Origin: Rhodospirillales bacterium
GTDB taxonomy: Bacteria > Pseudomonadota > Alphaproteobacteria > Acetobacterales > Acetobacteraceae
NCBI GenBank assembly: GCA_025352565.1
Contig: JANXTF010000031.1
Span: 1 to 64,000 of the forward strand
Length of the DNA: 64,000 nt
Direction: 5' to 3'
Shown here one piece after another: positions 44,727 to 52,870 of this stretch. Within the stretch, counting starts at the first letter, position 1; each line of letters begins with the position of its first letter. Under the pieces are notes generated by a model. The model had not been told where the DNA came from, searched no databases, and worked only from the letters and a program-made list of their open reading frames with translations. The position numbers and the translations under genes are program-made.

Positions 44727-45195
44727 GTTGGCCAAATCTCCGGTGCGCCGCCGGCGGGCGCGCAATGGCGCGGACGCGGCGGCTCGATAGGTGCGACGGG
44801 AGGGGCGGGCCGGACCGAGACGGGGGAAAGCAAGCTTGCGAGACCACGCGATACGCCGCCGCCACCGTCCGAGGACGGAATCCGAGACAGTCGATCCGGA
44901 TGTGCGGGAGGCGATAGGCGATGGTCATCGAACCCTGTAACTGCGGTCGGGGCGCTTCTGTCGGGAAGCGCCGCCCCGGTGAAAACTACGGCGCGCTCGC
45001 GACGAGCGGCGCCAATCCGCGTGGGCGGGCTTCGCCCTGGGGCCGCGCGCGAACATCTCGCGCCATCGGCCATCCCGGACGTCCTTCGGCCCACGCCAAA
45101 GCGAGCCGAACATGCGGCAAACCCAGCCGTCCCGCAAGATGGCCCAACATCATGGACAAGATGCTAACGTGGTTTGGCATATCGGGAGGTGCGGA
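44727..45195. other. 470-bp divergent intergenic region with the rne leader
   Basis: No gene was recognised. The region lies between the starts of rne (minus) and the DUF1491 gene (plus). Short open frames here have no family motifs. The rne leader could be over 300 nt long, but no conserved structure could be identified by eye. Confidence 0.55.
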
Positions 45196-45531
45196 TTGGC
45201 TGAGGATCGCGTGAAGGCCGGCTTCTGGGTGCAGATGGCGCTGCGCATGGGCCAATCCGATGGCCGCTACGGCATGGTGCTGAAGAAGGGCGACCCCGAC
45301 GCGGGCGGTATCCTGGTGATGCTGCGAGGACGGGATGGCGTGTCGGTGCTGTCCCAAATGCGGGCCGCCGACGGCACCCAGGCCTGGATGCGCGGCACCG
45401 GGCCGGCCAATGTCGATCAGGAAACGGCCGATGCCTACGTGGCGCGCCAGGAGAAATTCGACCCCGATCTGTGGGTGCTGGAATTCGAAAGCCCCGACAT
45501 GCTGCCGCCGTTCGAGGCGAAGATCGTTTGA
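45196..45531 (+). CDS. DUF1491 family protein
   Basis: 111-residue protein of unknown function conserved in alphaproteobacteria. The family pattern is clear: VKAGFWVQMALRMGQSDGR, KKGDPDAGGILVMLRGRDG, WMRGTGP, VDQETADAYVARQ, DPDLWVLEFESPDMLPPFE. The start is TTG 45196, backed by a strong GGGAGGT 6 nt upstream; the frame is open back to 45112 but that part matches nothing. Probably cytoplasmic. Confidence 0.88.
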   Translation: MAEDRVKAGFWVQMALRMGQSDGRYGMVLKKGDPDAGGILVMLRGRDGVSVLSQMRAADGTQAWMRGTGPANVDQETADAYVARQEKFDPDLWVLEFESPDMLPPFEAKIV

Positions 45532-45678
45532 GGTCTTAGGCGCCGGTCAGGTCGAGGCGGCGCCTCACATGCGATCGCTGCATCTCCAGCCGCATGACAA
45601 GGAGCATTTCGAGGACCAGATCCGATGGTCCATCGCCCTTGAGATTATTTAACCATGGCGCCGCGCCACCGGCATCTG

Positions 45679-45706
45679 TTGCAGGATCAACACAGCGTGG
45701 TACAAT
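45679..45706 (+). promoter_or_regulatory. sigma-70-like promoter candidate for the OmpA-like gene
   Basis: TTGCAG (45679-45684) and TACAAT (45701-45706) are 16 nt apart. The -10 box has one mismatch to consensus. The start site would be near 45713, giving a leader of about 60 nt. Confidence 0.45.
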
Positions 45707-45772
45707 TCTCCCCAGCGGTGTTCCGCCTCGGCGATCCGTGCGTAACTGTTGTCCGGCCCACTAGGATTTCCC

Positions 45773-46828
45773 ATGAAGCGCATCGTGCTTGCCCTGCCGT
45801 TCCTTGCCGTCCCCATGCTGGCCCAGGCGCAGCCGGTCAGCGGACTGTACGTGGGTGCCGGGGCGGGTGCCGATTTCATGGCCAACGAATTCCTGAAGTT
45901 GCGAACCGTCGGCTCGATCGGGCCGAGCCAGAAGGCGCGCGTGAAGTTCGACACGGGCGTGATGGGCGAGGCCAGCGTGGGCTACGGCTTCGGCAACGGC
46001 TTCCGCCTGGAACTCGAAGGGCTGTACGCCACAAACTCCGTCCGCAATACAGTGCCGGCCCGCCAGCAGGACAAGTATGGCGGGATGGTCAACGGGCTGT
46101 TCGATTTCGATATCGGCTCGCCCTACGTGTTCCCCTATGCCGGCATTGGCGGCGGCTACGTGTCCACCAGCCACAACCTCGCGGTCGCCGGCCTCAACGG
46201 CCCAGTGAACTACGGCTACCGGAAGGGCACCGCCGCCTATCAGGGCATCGTCGGCGCGGCGTTCCCGATCCCCTTCGTTGTCGGTCTGTCCGCCACGCTC
46301 GACTATCGCTTCGTGGGCCTCGCCGACAGCAAGAGGACGGTCAATCTCGGGCCCGCCTTCAACGGTGCGCGCGTCCAGGAGAAGGTGCTGAACAACCTCA
46401 GCAACATCGTCACCGTCGGCCTGCGCTACCAGTTCGACGTCGCCCCGCCCCCGCCACCGCCGATGGCCGCCGCACCCGCCGCCGTCCAGGCGGCCCCCTC
46501 GCGCACCTACCTCGTGTTCTTCGACTGGGACCGTGCCGACCTCACCGCCCGCGCCCGCCAGATCATCGCCGATGCCGCCGCCAACGCCACCAAGGTGCAG
46601 TACACCCGCATCGAGGTGGACGGGAACGCCGACCGTTCCGGCACCCCCGCCTACAACATCGGCCTCAGCCGCCGCCGCGCGGAAACCGTGGCCGCCGAAC
46701 TGGTGCGCGACGGCATCCCGCGCGCCGCCATCGACATCCAGGCGTTCGGCGACACTCGCCCCCTGGTGCCCACGGCGGCCGGCGTGCGGGAGCCGCAGAA
46801 CCGGCGGGTGGAGATCGTGATCCGCTGA
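45773..46828 (+). CDS. OmpA-family outer membrane protein
   Basis: 351 residues. The signal peptide MKRIVLALPFLAVPMLAQAQ is followed by an eight-strand-type beta-barrel (GLYVGAGAGADFM, GYGFGNGFRLELEG, YAGIGGGYVSTSHN, LRYQFDV), a Pro-rich linker (PPPPPPMAAAPAAV) and a C-terminal peptidoglycan-binding OmpA domain. In that domain, YLVFFDWDRADLT and VDGNADRSGTPAYNIGLSRRRA are visible; the usual HTD is GNAD here, and NRRVEIVIR ends it. It anchors the outer membrane to the wall. ATG 45773 follows TAGGAT. Confidence 0.92.
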   Translation: MKRIVLALPFLAVPMLAQAQPVSGLYVGAGAGADFMANEFLKLRTVGSIGPSQKARVKFDTGVMGEASVGYGFGNGFRLELEGLYATNSVRNTVPARQQDKYGGMVNGLFDFDIGSPYVFPYAGIGGGYVSTSHNLAVAGLNGPVNYGYRKGTAAYQGIVGAAFPIPFVVGLSATLDYRFVGLADSKRTVNLGPAFNGARVQEKVLNNLSNIVTVGLRYQFDVAPPPPPPMAAAPAAVQAAPSRTYLVFFDWDRADLTARARQIIADAAANATKVQYTRIEVDGNADRSGTPAYNIGLSRRRAETVAAELVRDGIPRAAIDIQAFGDTRPLVPTAAGVREPQNRRVEIVIR

Positions 46829-46839
46829 TTTTTCCGCCC

Positions 46840-46869
46840 CCCTCCCCACCAGGGCTTTAGCCACGAGGG
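46840..46869. terminator. C/G-rich hairpin between convergent ompA-like and old yellow enzyme genes
   Basis: A CCCCCTC...GAGGGGG pairing spans about 30 bp between the two convergent stops. The 15-mer CCCTCCCCACCAGGG (46840-46854) also occurs at 49326-49340 in another convergent gap. No T-tract is present, so function as a terminator is only likely. Confidence 0.35.
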
Positions 46870-46902
46870 GGAGCGGGGCTTCTCAGCGCACGAGGCTTTT
46901 GG

Positions 46903-48012
46903 TCAAGCAACCATGGTCGGCCAGTCGGTGTAGCCCTTGGCGTCGCCGCCATACCAGGTTTCCTTGGCCGGGGTGGCGAGGGGGGCGTTGCGGCGCAGGC
47001 GTTCCACCAGGTCCGGGTTGCCGATGAACGGGCGGCCGAAGCAGACGAGGTCGGCGAGGTTCTCGCGGCGGGCGCGCAGAGCCATTTCGCGGTCGAAGCC
47101 GTTATTGGCAATGTAGAGGCCCCGGAACAGGCTGCGGAGCTGCTGGAAGCTGAAGCCGGGCAGCTCGGCGCGCGAGCCCTGCGTCTTGCCCTCGATGACG
47201 TGGGCATAGACCAGGCCGAAGCGATTCAATTGCTCGACCAGAGCGGAATAGACCGGCCACGGGTTGCTGTCGTTCGGGCCAAGGCCCGGCGAGGTGGGCG
47301 AGAGGCGGATGCCGACGCGCTCGCCGCCGCCCCAGACGGCGGTGACGGCCTCGGCCACTTCCAGCACGATGCGGAGGCGGTTCTCGATGCTGCCGCCGTA
47401 GCGGTCGGTGCGGATGTTGCTGCTGTCGCGGATGAACTGCTCCAGCAGGTACTGGTTCGCGGAATGGATCTCCACCCCATCGAAGCCGGCGCGCCTGGCG
47501 CACGCGGCGGCGTGGGCGTAGTCGGCGACGATGCCGGCAATTTCATCGGTTTCGAGCGCGCGCGGTGTCGGGTGCGGCTTGAAGCCCTCCTCGGTGAAGG
47601 CCTGACCCTCGGGGCGGATGGCCGACGGCGCGACGGGCAGGCCGCCGCCGGGCTGCAGATCGTTGTGGCTGATACGGCCGACATGCCAGAGCTGGGCGAA
47701 CATATGGCCGCCCTTGGCGTGAACGGCGTCGGTGACCAGCTTCCAGCCGGCCACCTGCTCGTCGGTGTAGATGCCGGGCGTGTAGGCGTACCCCTTGCCC
47801 TGCTGGGAAATCTGGGTGGCCTCGCTGATAATGAGACCGGCGGTTGCGCGCTGGGCGTAGTATTCGGCGTTGAGCGCGCGCGGCGTGTCACCGAGGCCGG
47901 CGCGGCTGCGCGTCAGCGGCGCCATGACGATGCGGTTGGCCAGCGTGATCGGGCCGAGATTCACGGGCGAGAACAGGTCGGTTTCCGCCTTGCCGGTCGC
48001 TTGCATGTCCAT
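46903..48012 (-). CDS. old yellow enzyme family FMN oxidoreductase (NemA/OYE type)
   Basis: 369-residue TIM-barrel ene-reductase using NAD(P)H and FMN. Signatures: NRIVMAPLTRSRAG, ATQISQQGKGYAYTPGI, QLWHVGRISH, the catalytic FDGVEIHSANQYLLEQFI (H-x-x-N substrate pair), NRYGGS-like DRYGGSIENRLR and CFGRPFIGNPDL. It reduces activated alkenes, nitro compounds or N-ethylmaleimide-like electrophiles. ATG 48012 has CGGAG about 10 nt upstream. It is divergent from the SnoaL-like gene. No TetR/NemR regulator lies nearby. Confidence 0.92.
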   Translation of the reverse strand: MDMQATGKAETDLFSPVNLGPITLANRIVMAPLTRSRAGLGDTPRALNAEYYAQRATAGLIISEATQISQQGKGYAYTPGIYTDEQVAGWKLVTDAVHAKGGHMFAQLWHVGRISHNDLQPGGGLPVAPSAIRPEGQAFTEEGFKPHPTPRALETDEIAGIVADYAHAAACARRAGFDGVEIHSANQYLLEQFIRDSSNIRTDRYGGSIENRLRIVLEVAEAVTAVWGGGERVGIRLSPTSPGLGPNDSNPWPVYSALVEQLNRFGLVYAHVIEGKTQGSRAELPGFSFQQLRSLFRGLYIANNGFDREMALRARRENLADLVCFGRPFIGNPDLVERLRRNAPLATPAKETWYGGDAKGYTDWPTMVA

Positions 48013-48040
48013 GAGGAGTGTCTCCGTTCGTTGAGACCGC

Positions 48041-48069
48041 CACATAATTGCCGCACCTGCGAAGTGCAA
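48041..48069 (-). promoter_or_regulatory. sigma-70-like promoter candidate for the old yellow enzyme gene
   Basis: On the minus strand, TTGCAC (48069-48064) and TATGTG (48046-48041) are 17 nt apart. The start site would be near 48034, giving a short leader of about 20 nt. Confidence 0.4.
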
Positions 48070-48143
48070 TGTGAGGCAGCCATGCGCGGCTTTGCAAAGT
48101 CTCCGGTTTGACGGAACATGCGCCGATCCAAGGAGCCCGTCAC

Positions 48144-49307
48144 ATGGCCGACGCCGAAGCCGCTCGCCCGCCTCCCCGCCCACCCACGGGCATTCCGCCC
48201 ACGCGCATCCCGCATGACGCCAAGCCGGACGCCACACACGGAACGGTGCTGCAGGTCGAGCGGCATGACTACACCGACCTCGCCCCCGCCGACCGGGCGC
48301 GCGCGCAGAGCCTGCGCGGGTTCGACGAATGCTATACCGACATCGTCGACTACATCGTGCGCTGCACCCACAGGATATGGGACGAGCGCGATGTCGGGCT
48401 GATCTACACGCACTACACGCATAACTCGGTGGTGTACGGCCCGCTGGGTGCCGTGTACGACCGTGAGACGATCGTGCGCGACACCATCGCCAAGCTCGCC
48501 GAAATGCCCGAGCGGCGCGGCATGGCGACGCAGGTGATCTGGCGCGGCAACGACGTGGACGGGTTCTATACGTCCCATTTGGTGACCGGCAGCGGGCGGC
48601 ACACCGAGTACGGCAGCTTCGGCAAGCCGACCGGGCGGACCTTCGTGGCGCGCACCATCGCGGACTGCATGATCTTCGAGAACCGCATCTTCCGCGAGTG
48701 GGTGGTGCGCGACAACATGGCGCTGTTCGTGCAACTGGGCCTCGATTGCGACGCCCATGCGACGCAGGCCGCGCAGGCGATGTTCGACAAGGGCATGACG
48801 GTGGTGGAGATCAGCGAGAACCGCCGCATCCTGGGCCAGATGCCGCCCGATACGGCGGCCGACCTGTCGATCGCGCACGGCGATACCGAGGCAACGGTGC
48901 TGGGCTGGCTGCACGAGATCTACAACAAGCGCATGTTCGGCAAGATGCGCGAGATCTATGCGCCGAACGTGATGTGGCACGGCACGCGGATGCGCGAGCT
49001 GTACGGCCAGGCGGCGGCTCTGGCGCAGACCATCAAGCTGGTGGCGATGATGCCGGACGCGGTTCTGCTGCCGCAGCACATCTGCTCGGTGGACTGCGAG
49101 GAAGGCGGCGAGAAGGTGGCGGTGCGCTGGATTTTGGACGGGCACCATCTGGGCTACGGCGTGCTGGGCGCGCCGAGCGGGCGGCGGATATGCGTGCTGG
49201 GGTTCACGCATTTCCACATCGTGGACGGCAAGATCGTGGACGAGTGGGTGGTTTATGACGAGATGTCGATGCTGACGCAGATCAAGCTGGGAGATCTCGC
49301 GGCTTAA
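48144..49307 (+). CDS. tandem SnoaL-like (NTF2-fold) protein
   Basis: 387 residues with two NTF2-like modules, about 55-190 and 235-375. Each has the fold's typical aromatic/His pattern: YTHYTHNSVVYGPLGAV in the first; LHEIYNKRMFGKMREIYAPN, HGTRMRELYG and HFHIVDGKIVDEWVVYDE in the second. Related single-domain proteins are ester cyclases, dehydratases or isomerases of small molecules. The first 35 residues are Pro-rich and probably disordered. ATG 48144 has AAGGAG 8 nt upstream; TTG 48108 is a weaker option. Catalytic residues cannot be assigned. Confidence 0.75.
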   Translation: MADAEAARPPPRPPTGIPPTRIPHDAKPDATHGTVLQVERHDYTDLAPADRARAQSLRGFDECYTDIVDYIVRCTHRIWDERDVGLIYTHYTHNSVVYGPLGAVYDRETIVRDTIAKLAEMPERRGMATQVIWRGNDVDGFYTSHLVTGSGRHTEYGSFGKPTGRTFVARTIADCMIFENRIFREWVVRDNMALFVQLGLDCDAHATQAAQAMFDKGMTVVEISENRRILGQMPPDTAADLSIAHGDTEATVLGWLHEIYNKRMFGKMREIYAPNVMWHGTRMRELYGQAAALAQTIKLVAMMPDAVLLPQHICSVDCEEGGEKVAVRWILDGHHLGYGVLGAPSGRRICVLGFTHFHIVDGKIVDEWVVYDEMSMLTQIKLGDLAA

Positions 49308-49325
49308 CGCTCCCCCCCACCCCGG

Positions 49326-49348
49326 CCCTCCCCACCAGGGGGAGGGGG
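49326..49348. terminator. CCCTCCCC/GGGGAGGG hairpin between convergent genes
   Basis: CCCTCCCC (49326-49333) pairs with GGGGAGGG after a short ACCA-containing loop, in the 55-bp gap between convergent stops. No T-tract follows on either strand. It shares a 15-mer with the hairpin at 46840. Confidence 0.45.
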
Positions 49349-49362
49349 GAAGGAGTGATGCC

Positions 49363-50124
49363 TCAGCGCGCGGCGGTCAGGGCGCGGGATGGCGTCGGGA
49401 CGATGAGGCGAGCGATGTACTGGGCCAGCAGGGCGTAGCCGCCGTCGCCCATGTGCAGGCCGTCGCCGGATTGCAGCTGCGTCTCGCTGACCAGGCCCTG
49501 GATGAGCCATTCCTGCATCAGGTCGTAGCGGCGAACGATGGTAAGGCCGCGTTCGGCCGCGATGCGGCGCAGCGCGTCGCGGTAGGCGAGCGACGCGGGG
49601 TGATCGAGCATTGCCTTGCAGAACTGCGGCTCGATCAGCATGACGCGGACATGGGCGGCCTTGAAGGTGTCGAGGCCCGCCTCGGTGAGAGCCACGAAGC
49701 GCGCCACCGAGAGGCCGCGCAGCGGGTCGTTGGTGCCGGTCTGCCAGATGACGAGATCCGGCCGCTCGGCCAATACAGCGGGAAGCTTCGCCGCCATCTC
49801 CTCGGCATCATCGCCGCCGTGCCCGAGATTGACCACGGTGGGCGCGATGCCATGCGGGAGCGCGGCATCGAGATCGGTCTGGAGCATGCTGGGGTAGCTG
49901 TGGGCGGGCGTGCTGGCGCCGACGCCCTGGGTGGAGGAGGACCCGAACGCCACGACGCGCAACCGCGCGGGATCGGCGGTGGCGACGGTGATGCCCGCGG
50001 CGTTCGCGGGAGGGGTCATGCTGAAGCGGGTCGTGCCGAAGTAGGTCGTGCCGAAGCCTGCCAGAAACATCGCTGCCGCCAGAACCAGGACCGGGCGGCG
50101 AAGGATGTTTGGAAGGATTTGCAT
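49363..50124 (-). CDS. SGNH/GDSL-type hydrolase, exported
   Basis: 253 residues. An N-terminal hydrophobic segment (PVLVLAAAMFLAGFGTTYFG) predicts a signal anchor. SGNH blocks: AFGSSSTQGVGAS (block I Ser), NLGHGGDDAEE (block II Gly), QTGTNDP (block III Asn), GDGLHMGDGGY (block V Asp/His). It would hydrolyse an ester or transfer an acyl group in the periplasm. ATG 50124 is chosen; ATG 50181 would overlap the OpgC gene. It is the last gene of the lipid A operon, next to an OpgC-type acyltransferase, suggesting acyl decoration of a surface or periplasmic glycan. Confidence 0.85.
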   Translation of the reverse strand: MQILPNILRRPVLVLAAAMFLAGFGTTYFGTTRFSMTPPANAAGITVATADPARLRVVAFGSSSTQGVGASTPAHSYPSMLQTDLDAALPHGIAPTVVNLGHGGDDAEEMAAKLPAVLAERPDLVIWQTGTNDPLRGLSVARFVALTEAGLDTFKAAHVRVMLIEPQFCKAMLDHPASLAYRDALRRIAAERGLTIVRRYDLMQEWLIQGLVSETQLQSGDGLHMGDGGYALLAQYIARLIVPTPSRALTAAR

Positions 50125-50155
50125 GGATTTTGATATCGCATTCGTGAGCGCCAAC

Positions 50156-51301
50156 TCAATGAGATTCGTGCGTCCGACCATGCGGAATTACCGCGATTGT
50201 CATATCGGCCACGGCGGGGGGACGGTGGCGCTCCAGATAGCGCGCGTAGCCGAGCATGGCGCCTATTCCCACCGCGTTGACGGCGAGTTCCAGCTGCCAT
50301 GACACGCCATAGGTGCGGAACACGAGCCGGCCAACCAAAGCCAGGACGGTGCCGAGAGCAAACACCTCCAGCGAATGCTTGCCGCAGGCCTCGACGGCGC
50401 GCACCCAGGGATGGCGGAGCAGCCGGACGAGCAGCCTCGAGGTCAGCGCGACGTAGATCAGGGCAAGGATGTGAGCCACGCGGAGCAGGGCCAGATTGCT
50501 CTTGTCGGGCACGTCCATGTGTAACAGCGACAGGTCCGCCAGCCCCCAGTCCTTCCAGGCGAAGGTCTGCAGGAACGCGAACAGCAGGAAGGCCCAGGCG
50601 ATGGCGCGCACCCATGCGATGTTGGGCAGGGTTCCGCCGCAGCGACGGATCAGCACGGCCATGGCGGCGCCGATGACGAACACGAACTGCCAGGCGAACG
50701 GGTTGAAGAACCAGCCCATGCCGTTGAGGCCGTTGGTGAGGTTGAAGCTGTCGTCGAGGTTGGGCGCCGCCCACAGCAGCGCCGACAGGAACAGCGCGCC
50801 CCAGGGCGTCACGCGCATCACCGCGTAGATGAGCGGGAACATCAGCAGGAGCACGATGTAGAGCGGCAGGATGTCGAGATAGATCGGCAGGTAGCTGAGC
50901 GCCACGCCGCGCCTGATTCCGGTGAAGCCCTGCCCCAGCAGCGGCGCCATCGCGTTGGGCTCCATCCGGAAATGGCGCCACCAGACGAACACCAGCCCGA
51001 GGGTGACCAGCAGCAGGACCACCTGGACCACGTAGATGCGGAAGCACCGCCCGAGCACGCGCCAGATCCCGGCGCGAACGCCGTCACGCGCGAAGGTCCC
51101 GCCATAGGCGAGCATGGAGGCGAAGCCGGCGAGCAGCACGAACAGTTCGGCGGCGTCGGAGAAACCGAAATTGCGCAGCGTGAAGCGGCCCAGCACGTTG
51201 GCCGGGACATGGTCGATCAGGATGGTGAGCAGGGCGAAACCGCGCAGCAGATCGACCCGGCGCTCCCGTGCCATCCTGGAATGCGCCCCCTGATTGGCCA
51301 T
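50156..51301 (-). CDS. OpgC-type membrane acyltransferase
   Basis: 381 residues with about ten hydrophobic helices. The N-terminus RRVDLLRGFALLTILIDHVP, then TLRNFGFSDAAELFVLLAGF, is the OpgC protein pattern. In the known family OpgC adds succinyl groups to osmoregulated periplasmic glucans. No OpgGH genes are in the window, so the acceptor could instead be LPS or another glycan. ATG 51301 is used, with GGGGAT upstream; MARERR at 51274 is an alternative start. It lies 25 bp after the HAD phosphatase gene. Confidence 0.87.
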   Translation of the reverse strand: MANQGAHSRMARERRVDLLRGFALLTILIDHVPANVLGRFTLRNFGFSDAAELFVLLAGFASMLAYGGTFARDGVRAGIWRVLGRCFRIYVVQVVLLLVTLGLVFVWWRHFRMEPNAMAPLLGQGFTGIRRGVALSYLPIYLDILPLYIVLLLMFPLIYAVMRVTPWGALFLSALLWAAPNLDDSFNLTNGLNGMGWFFNPFAWQFVFVIGAAMAVLIRRCGGTLPNIAWVRAIAWAFLLFAFLQTFAWKDWGLADLSLLHMDVPDKSNLALLRVAHILALIYVALTSRLLVRLLRHPWVRAVEACGKHSLEVFALGTVLALVGRLVFRTYGVSWQLELAVNAVGIGAMLGYARYLERHRPPAVADMTIAVIPHGRTHESH

Positions 51302-51326
51302 GTGATCCCCGCGACGGCTTGTTCGC

Positions 51327-52010
51327 TTATCTGGGTACGGCGCCGCGCAGCACCAGCCCTGGCAGCTGGTCCGGCCGCTCGGCGATGGCGTCCGCCCCGG
51401 CCGCATTCAGCTCGGCGATGCCGCCATAGCCCCAGGCGACGCCGATGCCGCGCAGCCGGTTGGCGTGGGCGCCGACGATGTCGTGCCGGCGGTCGCCGAC
51501 CATGATAGCCGAGGGTGGGGCCTCGCGCGCCAGGATATGGGCGATGAGTTCGGGCTTGTGGTCGAGCACGCCATCGTCCTCGGAGCCGTAGAGGGCGCGG
51601 AACAGGGGCGTCAGGCCAAAATGCGCGACGATGCGGATGGCGAAGCGGGTGCGCTTGGCGGTGGCCAGTACGAGGTCGTGTCCCTCGTCGCGCATCTGGT
51701 GCAGGGCATCCGCGATGCCGGGGTAGAGGGCATTCTGGTACAGGCCGGTCTCGCCGTAGTGGCGGCGGTATTCGGCGACCGCGAGGGCGCCGCGCGTGTC
51801 GTCGTAATGGGCGAGAACGCGGTCCACCACGTCCTCGAGCGGCGGGCCGATGACCCAGGTGAGGTCCTGCGCCGGGTCGGGCTCATGGCCGAGCGCGCGG
51901 ATGGCGTGGTGGATGCTGCCGACGATGCCGGGGCGGCTGTCGGTGAGCGTGCCGTCGAGGTCGAGCAGGACACACGGGCGACTGAGGGGGCGGTTGCGGG
52001 GGGGGCTCAT
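51327..52010 (-). CDS. gph: HAD-superfamily phosphatase, phosphoglycolate phosphatase-like
   Basis: 227 residues with motif I VLLDLDGTLTDS, motif II ATAKR (Thr in place of Ser/Thr), motif III Lys in HKPELIAHIL, and motif IV GDRRHDIVGA. The cap domain lies near residues 20-90. It is similar to Gph, which clears 2-phosphoglycolate. ATG 52010 overlaps the acyltransferase stop as ATGA, so it is translated with the lipid A genes, though a link to lipid A is not implied. Confidence 0.85.
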   Translation of the reverse strand: MSPPRNRPLSRPCVLLDLDGTLTDSRPGIVGSIHHAIRALGHEPDPAQDLTWVIGPPLEDVVDRVLAHYDDTRGALAVAEYRRHYGETGLYQNALYPGIADALHQMRDEGHDLVLATAKRTRFAIRIVAHFGLTPLFRALYGSEDDGVLDHKPELIAHILAREAPPSAIMVGDRRHDIVGAHANRLRGIGVAWGYGGIAELNAAGADAIAERPDQLPGLVLRGAVPR

Positions 52011-52870
52011 GGAGATTCCTGGGGCCAGCGGCGATGGAGCCAGAGCCAGCCTTCGGGCCAATCGGCGATCCAGCGTTCGAGGGTCTGGTTGAGGGCGAGC
52101 GTGACGGCGGCGATGTCGGCGTGGCGGTCGCCGGTATCGGGCAGGTCGAGCGGCGGCTCGATCATTACGCGGAAGCGGGCCGGGCCTTCGCGGCGGACAA
52201 CGGCGGGGATGAGCGGGCAGCGGAAGCGCAACGCGTAGGCCGCGGCGGAAGCGGCGGTCATGGCCGGGCGGCCGAAGAACGGCACGGCGATGCCGTCGTT
52301 CAGCTTCTGGTCCATCAGCAGGCCCAGCCTGCCGCCGCGCGACAGGTGGCCGAAGGCGGCGCGGGCACCCTTGGCGCCTTTGGGAAAATGGGTCGTGTTG
52401 CCGCCGCGGATTTCGGCGATCAGCGCATCCACGTACGGATTCTTGGCGGCGCGATAGACGATGGAAAGCGGCACGCCCTGCGCGGCGGCGGCGAAGGGGA
52501 GGAGTTCCCAGTTGCCGATATGGCCGGTGAAGAAGATCGCCGGGCCGCCTTGGGCGCGGAGTCGTTCGATGCGGCCCTGGTCGTCGAGATGCCAGTCCAG
52601 GCGCGCGAGGTGCGGCATCTCGGCGACGGTGCGGCCGAGATTGTCCCACACGCCGCGAACGATGCGGCGGCGCGCCGCATGATCGAGATGCGGCATGGCG
52701 CGGCGAAGATTGTCGTGGGCGACGCGCGAGACGGGCAGCAGGGGGCCGATGGCGCGGGCGATGCCGCCGCCGAGGTTCGAGGCCGCGACCGGCCCCAGGC
52801 GGCGCAGCAGGCCCAGCACCGCGCGGATGATGGCCGCCTCGACGCGATCCAGCAGGTTCCGCGCCGTCAC
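52007..52870 (-). CDS. lpxL: lipid A biosynthesis lauroyl/myristoyl acyltransferase
   Basis: 287-residue LpxL/HtrB-family acyltransferase that adds a secondary acyl chain to Kdo-lipid A at the inner membrane. The active-site H-x4-E/D motif is HIGNWE in AIFFTGHIGNWELLP. SIVYRAAKNPYVD, GRLGLLMDQKLNDGIAVPFFG and a weak N-terminal amphipathic segment fit the family. The start is GTG 52870, overlapping the lpxK stop as GTGA. lpxL versus a paralogue such as lpxM cannot be decided from this copy. Confidence 0.9.
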   Translation of the reverse strand: MTARNLLDRVEAAIIRAVLGLLRRLGPVAASNLGGGIARAIGPLLPVSRVAHDNLRRAMPHLDHAARRRIVRGVWDNLGRTVAEMPHLARLDWHLDDQGRIERLRAQGGPAIFFTGHIGNWELLPFAAAAQGVPLSIVYRAAKNPYVDALIAEIRGGNTTHFPKGAKGARAAFGHLSRGGRLGLLMDQKLNDGIAVPFFGRPAMTAASAAAYALRFRCPLIPAVVRREGPARFRVMIEPPLDLPDTGDRHADIAAVTLALNQTLERWIADWPEGWLWLHRRWPQESP

